From Streptococcus infantis (GTDB taxonomy: Bacteria; Bacillota; Bacilli; Lactobacillales; Streptococcaceae), in the NCBI RefSeq assembly GCF_021497965.1, contig NZ_CP046525.1:558001-622000 (forward strand): 64,000 nucleotides of DNA. Reading direction: 5' to 3'. Below the pieces are notes generated by a model, which worked only from the letters and a program-made list of their open reading frames with translations, made no database searches and was not told where the DNA came from. The stretch's first letter is position 1. Each line of letters begins with the position of its first letter. Positions 60,439-64,000 of this stretch are shown piece after piece. The position numbers and the translations under genes are program-made.

Positions 60439-62625
60439 ATGATGAAAGCTACATTCAAAAATGTCTTGTCTTTCGAGTTTTGGCAGAAATTCGGTAAGGC
60501 TCTAATGGTGGTTATCGCTGTTATGCCAGCGGCTGGATTGATGATTTCAATCGGTAAGTCACTTGCATTGATTGACCCAAACCTTGCTCCCCTAGTTATT
60601 ACTGGTGGCGTACTAGAGCAAATTGGTTGGGGAGTTATCGGTAACCTACATATCTTATTTGCTCTTGCTATCGGTGGTAGCTGGGCTAAAGAACGTGCAG
60701 GTGGTGCTTTTGCTGCCGGTCTAGCATTTATCTTAATCAACCGTATCACTGGTACAATCTTTGGTGTATCAGGAGACATGCTGAAAGATCCAAATGCTAT
60801 GGTTTCAACAATCTTTGGTAACTCTATCAAAGTTTCTGATTACTTTATCAGTGTGTTTGAAGCTCCAGCCCTTAACATGGGTGTGTTTGTAGGGATTATT
60901 TCTGGTTTTGTAGGGGCAACTGCCTTTAACAAATACTACAACTTCCGTAAATTGCCTGATGCACTTTCATTCTTTAACGGAAAACGTTTTGTACCGTTTG
61001 TTGTTATCCTTCGTTCAGCGATTGCAGCGATTGTTCTTTCAGTTGCTTGGCCAGTTGTACAAACAGGTATCAACAACTTTGGTATTTGGATTGCTAACTC
61101 ACAAGAAACAGCTCCAGTTCTAGCACCGTTCTTGTATGGTACTTTGGAACGTTTGCTCTTGCCATTTGGACTTCACCACATGTTGACTATCCCAATGAAC
61201 TACACAGCTCTTGGTGGTACTTATGATGTCTTAACTGGTGCAGCAAAAGGAACTCAAGTATTTGGTCAAGATCCACTTTGGCTTGCATGGGTAACAGATC
61301 TTGTCAACCTTAAAGGAACAGATCCAGACCAATACCAACACTTACTTACAACTGTAACTCCAGCTCGTTTCAAAGTTGGACAAATGATTGGTTCATTCGG
61401 TATTTTGATGGGTGTGGCTGCTGCTATTTACCGTAATGTTGAAGCAGACAAGAAACACCAATACAAAGGTATGATGATTGCGACAGCTCTTGCAACTTTC
61501 TTAACTGGTGTTACTGAGCCAATTGAATATATGTTCATGTTCGTCGCAACACCTCTTTACCTTGTCTACGCTCTTGTTCAAGGTGCTGCCTTTGCTATGG
61601 CTGATATTGTTCACCTTCGTGTGCACTCATTCGGTTCAATTGAATTCTTGACTCGTACTCCACTAGCTATCAATGCTGGTCTTGGTATGGATATCATTAA
61701 CTTTATCTGGGTAACAGCACTATTTGCAGTTATCATGTACTTAATCGCCAACTTCATGATTCAAAAATTCAACTATGCTACTCCAGGACGTAACGGAAAC
61801 TACGAAACTGCTGAAGGTTCATCAGAATCTGCTGCTTCTGGTGAGTCAAAAGTTGCAGAAGCTTCTCAAGCTGTTAATATCATTAACCTTCTTGGTGGAC
61901 GTGCTAATATCGTTGATGTGGACGCATGTATGACTCGTCTTCGTGTTACTGTAAAAGACGCTGAAAAAGTCGGAACAGAAGAACAATGGAAGTCTGAAGG
62001 AGCTATGGGTCTTGTCATGAAAGGACAAGGTGTCCAAGCTATTTATGGACCTAAAGCTGACGTTTTGAAATCAGATATTCAAGACCTTCTTGATTCAGGT
62101 GAAGTGATTCCTGAAACTCTTCCAAGTCAAATGGCAGCAGCTCAAAAAGATGCTGTTGTATACAAAGGTGTGACTGAAGAAGTTTACTCAGTTGCTGACG
62201 GTCAAGTCATTGAATTGGACCAAGTGAAGGATCCTGTATTTGCACAAAAAATGATGGGTGATGGATTTGCAGTAGAACCAGCAAATGGAAACATTGTATC
62301 TCCAGTATCAGGTACTGTATCAAGCATCTTCCCAACTAAACATGCTCTTGGTCTTGTGACTGAAGCAGGCCTCGAAGTACTTGTTCACATTGGTTTGGAC
62401 ACAGTTAGTCTTGAAGGAAAACCATTTACAGTTCGTGTTGCTGAAGGACAACAAGTTGCTGCTGGTGATCTTCTTGTCACAGCTGACTTAGGTGCTATCC
62501 GTGAAGCTGGTCGTGAAACTACAACTGTAGTTGTCTTTACAAATGGCGATGCAATTAAATCAGTTAAATTAGAGCAAACAGGTTCTCTTGCAGCTAAAAC
62601 ACCAGTTGCTAAAGTAGAATTGTAA
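60439..62625 (+). CDS. ptsG: PTS glucose-type transporter, EIICBA
   Basis: A 728-residue phosphotransferase transporter with domains in order IIC-IIB-IIA. IIC spans about 1-430 with many helices and the conserved segment LTGVTEPIEYMFMF. The IIB phosphorylation cysteine lies in NIVDVDACMTRLRVTVKD and the IIA histidine in EVLVHIGLDTVSLEGKPF. It probably imports glucose, though related sugars cannot be excluded. AAAGGAG precedes the ATG at 60439, with a second ATG next codon. A cre-like dyad lies in its leader. Confidence 0.93.
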   Translation: MMKATFKNVLSFEFWQKFGKALMVVIAVMPAAGLMISIGKSLALIDPNLAPLVITGGVLEQIGWGVIGNLHILFALAIGGSWAKERAGGAFAAGLAFILINRITGTIFGVSGDMLKDPNAMVSTIFGNSIKVSDYFISVFEAPALNMGVFVGIISGFVGATAFNKYYNFRKLPDALSFFNGKRFVPFVVILRSAIAAIVLSVAWPVVQTGINNFGIWIANSQETAPVLAPFLYGTLERLLLPFGLHHMLTIPMNYTALGGTYDVLTGAAKGTQVFGQDPLWLAWVTDLVNLKGTDPDQYQHLLTTVTPARFKVGQMIGSFGILMGVAAAIYRNVEADKKHQYKGMMIATALATFLTGVTEPIEYMFMFVATPLYLVYALVQGAAFAMADIVHLRVHSFGSIEFLTRTPLAINAGLGMDIINFIWVTALFAVIMYLIANFMIQKFNYATPGRNGNYETAEGSSESAASGESKVAEASQAVNIINLLGGRANIVDVDACMTRLRVTVKDAEKVGTEEQWKSEGAMGLVMKGQGVQAIYGPKADVLKSDIQDLLDSGEVIPETLPSQMAAAQKDAVVYKGVTEEVYSVADGQVIELDQVKDPVFAQKMMGDGFAVEPANGNIVSPVSGTVSSIFPTKHALGLVTEAGLEVLVHIGLDTVSLEGKPFTVRVAEGQQVAAGDLLVTADLGAIREAGRETTTVVVFTNGDAIKSVKLEQTGSLAAKTPVAKVEL

Positions 62626-62634
62626 TCGATTAGG

Positions 62635-62664
62635 GGTTGGAAGTATTTTTCCAACCTCTTGTTT
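62635..62664 (+). terminator. ptsG terminator
   Basis: GGTTGGAA and TTCCAACC with loop GTATTT, followed by TCTTGTTTAT. Confidence 0.75.
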
Positions 62665-62677
62665 ATAGGAGAAAAGC

Positions 62678-63496
62678 ATGAAGTTTTTAACCCTTAATAC
62701 TCATAGTTGGATGGAAAAAGATCCTGAAGAAAAATTTCAGCTCTTGTTGCAAGATATACTCGAAAACAAGTATGATTTAATTTGTTTTCAGGAAATTAAC
62801 CAAGAAATCACCTCCGAGCAAGTAGAGGCTGGTCCACTTTATCATCCGTTACCTTCAGCAGAACTGATTCACCAAGACCACTATGTCCGCCTTATGGTAG
62901 AGAAATTAGCTGCAAAAGGACTGAAATACTATTGGACATGGGCTTATAACCATATTGGTTATGATCGTTACCATGAAGGTGTTGCAATCCTATCTAAAAC
63001 ACCAATTGAAGCGCGTGAAATTTTAGTTTCAGATGTGGATGATCCGACAGATTACCACACACGACGAGTTGCTTTAGTAGAAACAGTAGTTGAAGGTAAA
63101 GAACTTGCTGTTGCGAGTGTGCATCTCTCTTGGTGGGATAAAGGCTTCCAAGAGGAATGGGCGCGTTTTGAAGCAGTTCTGAAAGAATTAAATAAGCCTC
63201 TCTTACTAGCAGGTGATTTTAATAATCCTGCAGGCCAAGAGGGCTACCAAGCTATTTTAGCTAGTCCACTAAACTTACAAGATGCATTTGAAGTTGCAAA
63301 AGAAAGAAGTGGTAGTTATACTGTTCCGCCTGAAATTGATGGTTGGAAAGGAAATAGTGAACCTCTACGAATTGATTATGTCTTTACAAGTAAAGATATT
63401 CAGGTAGAGCGTCTGCAAGTAGTTTTCGATGGCCAACAAAATCCTCAAGTTAGCGATCACTATGGCCTTCAGGCAGAACTCTCATGGAAAGATTAA
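62678..63496 (+). CDS. Endonuclease/exonuclease/phosphatase family protein
   Basis: A 272-residue EEP-fold hydrolase. Visible motifs: MKFLTLNTHSW and ICFQEINQE near the start, SVHLSWWDKGF (histidine) in the middle, LLLAGDFNNPAG (aspartate and asparagine) and the C-terminal SDHYGLQAEL. No signal peptide is visible, so it should act in the cytoplasm. The substrate is not inferable; family members cleave DNA, RNA or phosphoesters. GGAG precedes the ATG. A hairpin (CCCCTTCT/AGAAGGGG, 63527-63548) follows. Confidence 0.85.
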   Translation: MKFLTLNTHSWMEKDPEEKFQLLLQDILENKYDLICFQEINQEITSEQVEAGPLYHPLPSAELIHQDHYVRLMVEKLAAKGLKYYWTWAYNHIGYDRYHEGVAILSKTPIEAREILVSDVDDPTDYHTRRVALVETVVEGKELAVASVHLSWWDKGFQEEWARFEAVLKELNKPLLLAGDFNNPAGQEGYQAILASPLNLQDAFEVAKERSGSYTVPPEIDGWKGNSEPLRIDYVFTSKDIQVERLQVVFDGQQNPQVSDHYGLQAELSWKD

Positions 63497-63526
63497 ATAA
63501 GGGTTTTTAGTAAAAATAAATAAGTT

Positions 63527-63560
63527 CCCCTTCTACTGACAGAAGGGGTTGATTTATTTA
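63527..63560 (+). terminator. Terminator after the EEP-family gene
   Basis: CCCCTTCT and AGAAGGGG with loop ACTGAC, followed by TTGATTTATTT. Confidence 0.75.
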
Positions 63561-63644
63561 AAGAGTTAATATAGTTAAAGTTTTTTATTGAATAACTTGT
63601 AAAATATCATAAAATCCTTTAAAATAAAAATGTTGGAGGAATTT

Positions 63645-64000
63645 ATGATTGTAAATCAAATTATGCGTATGATCCCGACGCTAAAGGTAAATAATAGAAA
63701 TTTAAATGAATCATTTTATATTGAGACTTTGGGTATGAAACCCTTGCTTGAAGAGTCTGCCTTCTTATCACTTGGAGACCAGTCAGGCATTGAAAAGTTA
63801 GTTTTAGAAGAGTCACCAAGTATGAGAAGCCGTAAGGTTGAAGGAGTAAAAAAATTAGCTAGATTGATTGTAAAAGTAGAAAATCCATCTGAGATTGAAG
63901 CGCTACTAGCTAGAACGGAAAAGCTTCCTCAACTCTATAAAGGAAACAAGGGATATGCTTTTGAGGTTCTTTCTCCAGAAGGCGATTGTGTCCTTGTCCA
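63645..64000 (+). CDS. cppA: CppA-like protein, 3' end cut by window
   Basis: The first 118 codons of a VOC-fold (glyoxalase-like) protein. It matches the N-terminus of streptococcal CppA, described as a C3-degrading proteinase candidate: IPTLKVNNRNLNESFYIETLGMKPLLEE, then FLSLGDQSGIEKLVLEESPSMRSRKVEG and GYAFEVLSPEGDCVLV. GGAGG lies seven bases before the ATG. The remainder is outside the window. The complement-cleaving role is literature-derived and not shown here. Confidence 0.8.
   Translation, partial: MIVNQIMRMIPTLKVNNRNLNESFYIETLGMKPLLEESAFLSLGDQSGIEKLVLEESPSMRSRKVEGVKKLARLIVKVENPSEIEALLARTEKLPQLYKGNKGYAFEVLSPEGDCVLV

Overview
The window is a chromosomal segment of a low-GC Streptococcus of the mitis group (mitis, oralis or infantis type, close to S. 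pneumoniae). The evidence is gene content: lysine-type MurE, MurT/GatD, AliB, a choline-binding amidase, Vex1-3/VncRS followed by class II fba, CodY followed by a nicotinamidase, and a CppA-like protein. Blocks are pneumococcus-like, but they appear joined in a different order from the pneumococcal order I recall, so this is probably a relative and not S. pneumoniae. I see no IS element, prophage, CRISPR array or rRNA.

Layout. 1-6527: ssb end, rpsR, an acetyltransferase, a HAD-cyclophilin fusion, CvfD, a tRNA methylase, a GIY-YIG protein, pyrophosphatase and two small conserved genes. 6562-9735: murE and the lipid II flippase-type gene ytgP, divergent, with overlapping -35 boxes. 9924-18126: AliB lipoprotein, metB-patB sulfur amino acid genes, a SWIM/SNF2 helicase and an unknown protein. 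18138-24222: murC, two acetyltransferases, mltG, greA, an amino acid permease. 24321-29208: small genes, an XRE/membrane-protein pair, and pncB-nadE. 29255-33992 (minus strand): pepQ, gatD, murT and the disulfide reductase har. 34334-37706: DEAD-box helicase, codY-pncA, tRNA-Leu. 37839-44274: vex1-2-3, vncRS, fba. 44442-49823: two unknown genes, a membrane-anchored hydrolase, a three-gene ABC-2 exporter with an elaborate leader, tRNA-Thr and a small membrane protein. 49979-53003 (minus): a duplicated-domain secreted protein, a choline-binding amidase, a DUF3397 protein. 53255-55461: a dicarboxylate/amino acid symporter with an ATP-grasp ligase. 55540-60247 (minus): YihY, a Na+/H+ antiporter, an unknown gene, mnmM, mnmL. 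60439-64000: ptsG, an endonuclease/phosphatase-family gene and a partial cppA.

Themes. Cell-wall genes dominate: MurE and MurC (precursor), YtgP (flipping), MltG (glycan release), MurT/GatD (amidation), and a secreted amidase (hydrolysis). PncA, PncB and NadE give three steps of nicotinamide salvage to NAD. CodY carries a near-consensus CodY box at its own promoter.

The most distinctive signal is regulatory. Five genes (murE, murT, the hydrolase at 45313, the DUF3397 gene and mnmL) have a -10 box placed so that transcription should start at, or one base before, the ATG, with no ribosome-binding site, so leaderless mRNAs are predicted. Other points of interest are the ABC-2 operon leader (operator-like dyad on the -10 box, five-codon leader peptide, overlapping hairpin), the duplicated secreted protein, and the missing pep27 space in the vex/vnc locus.
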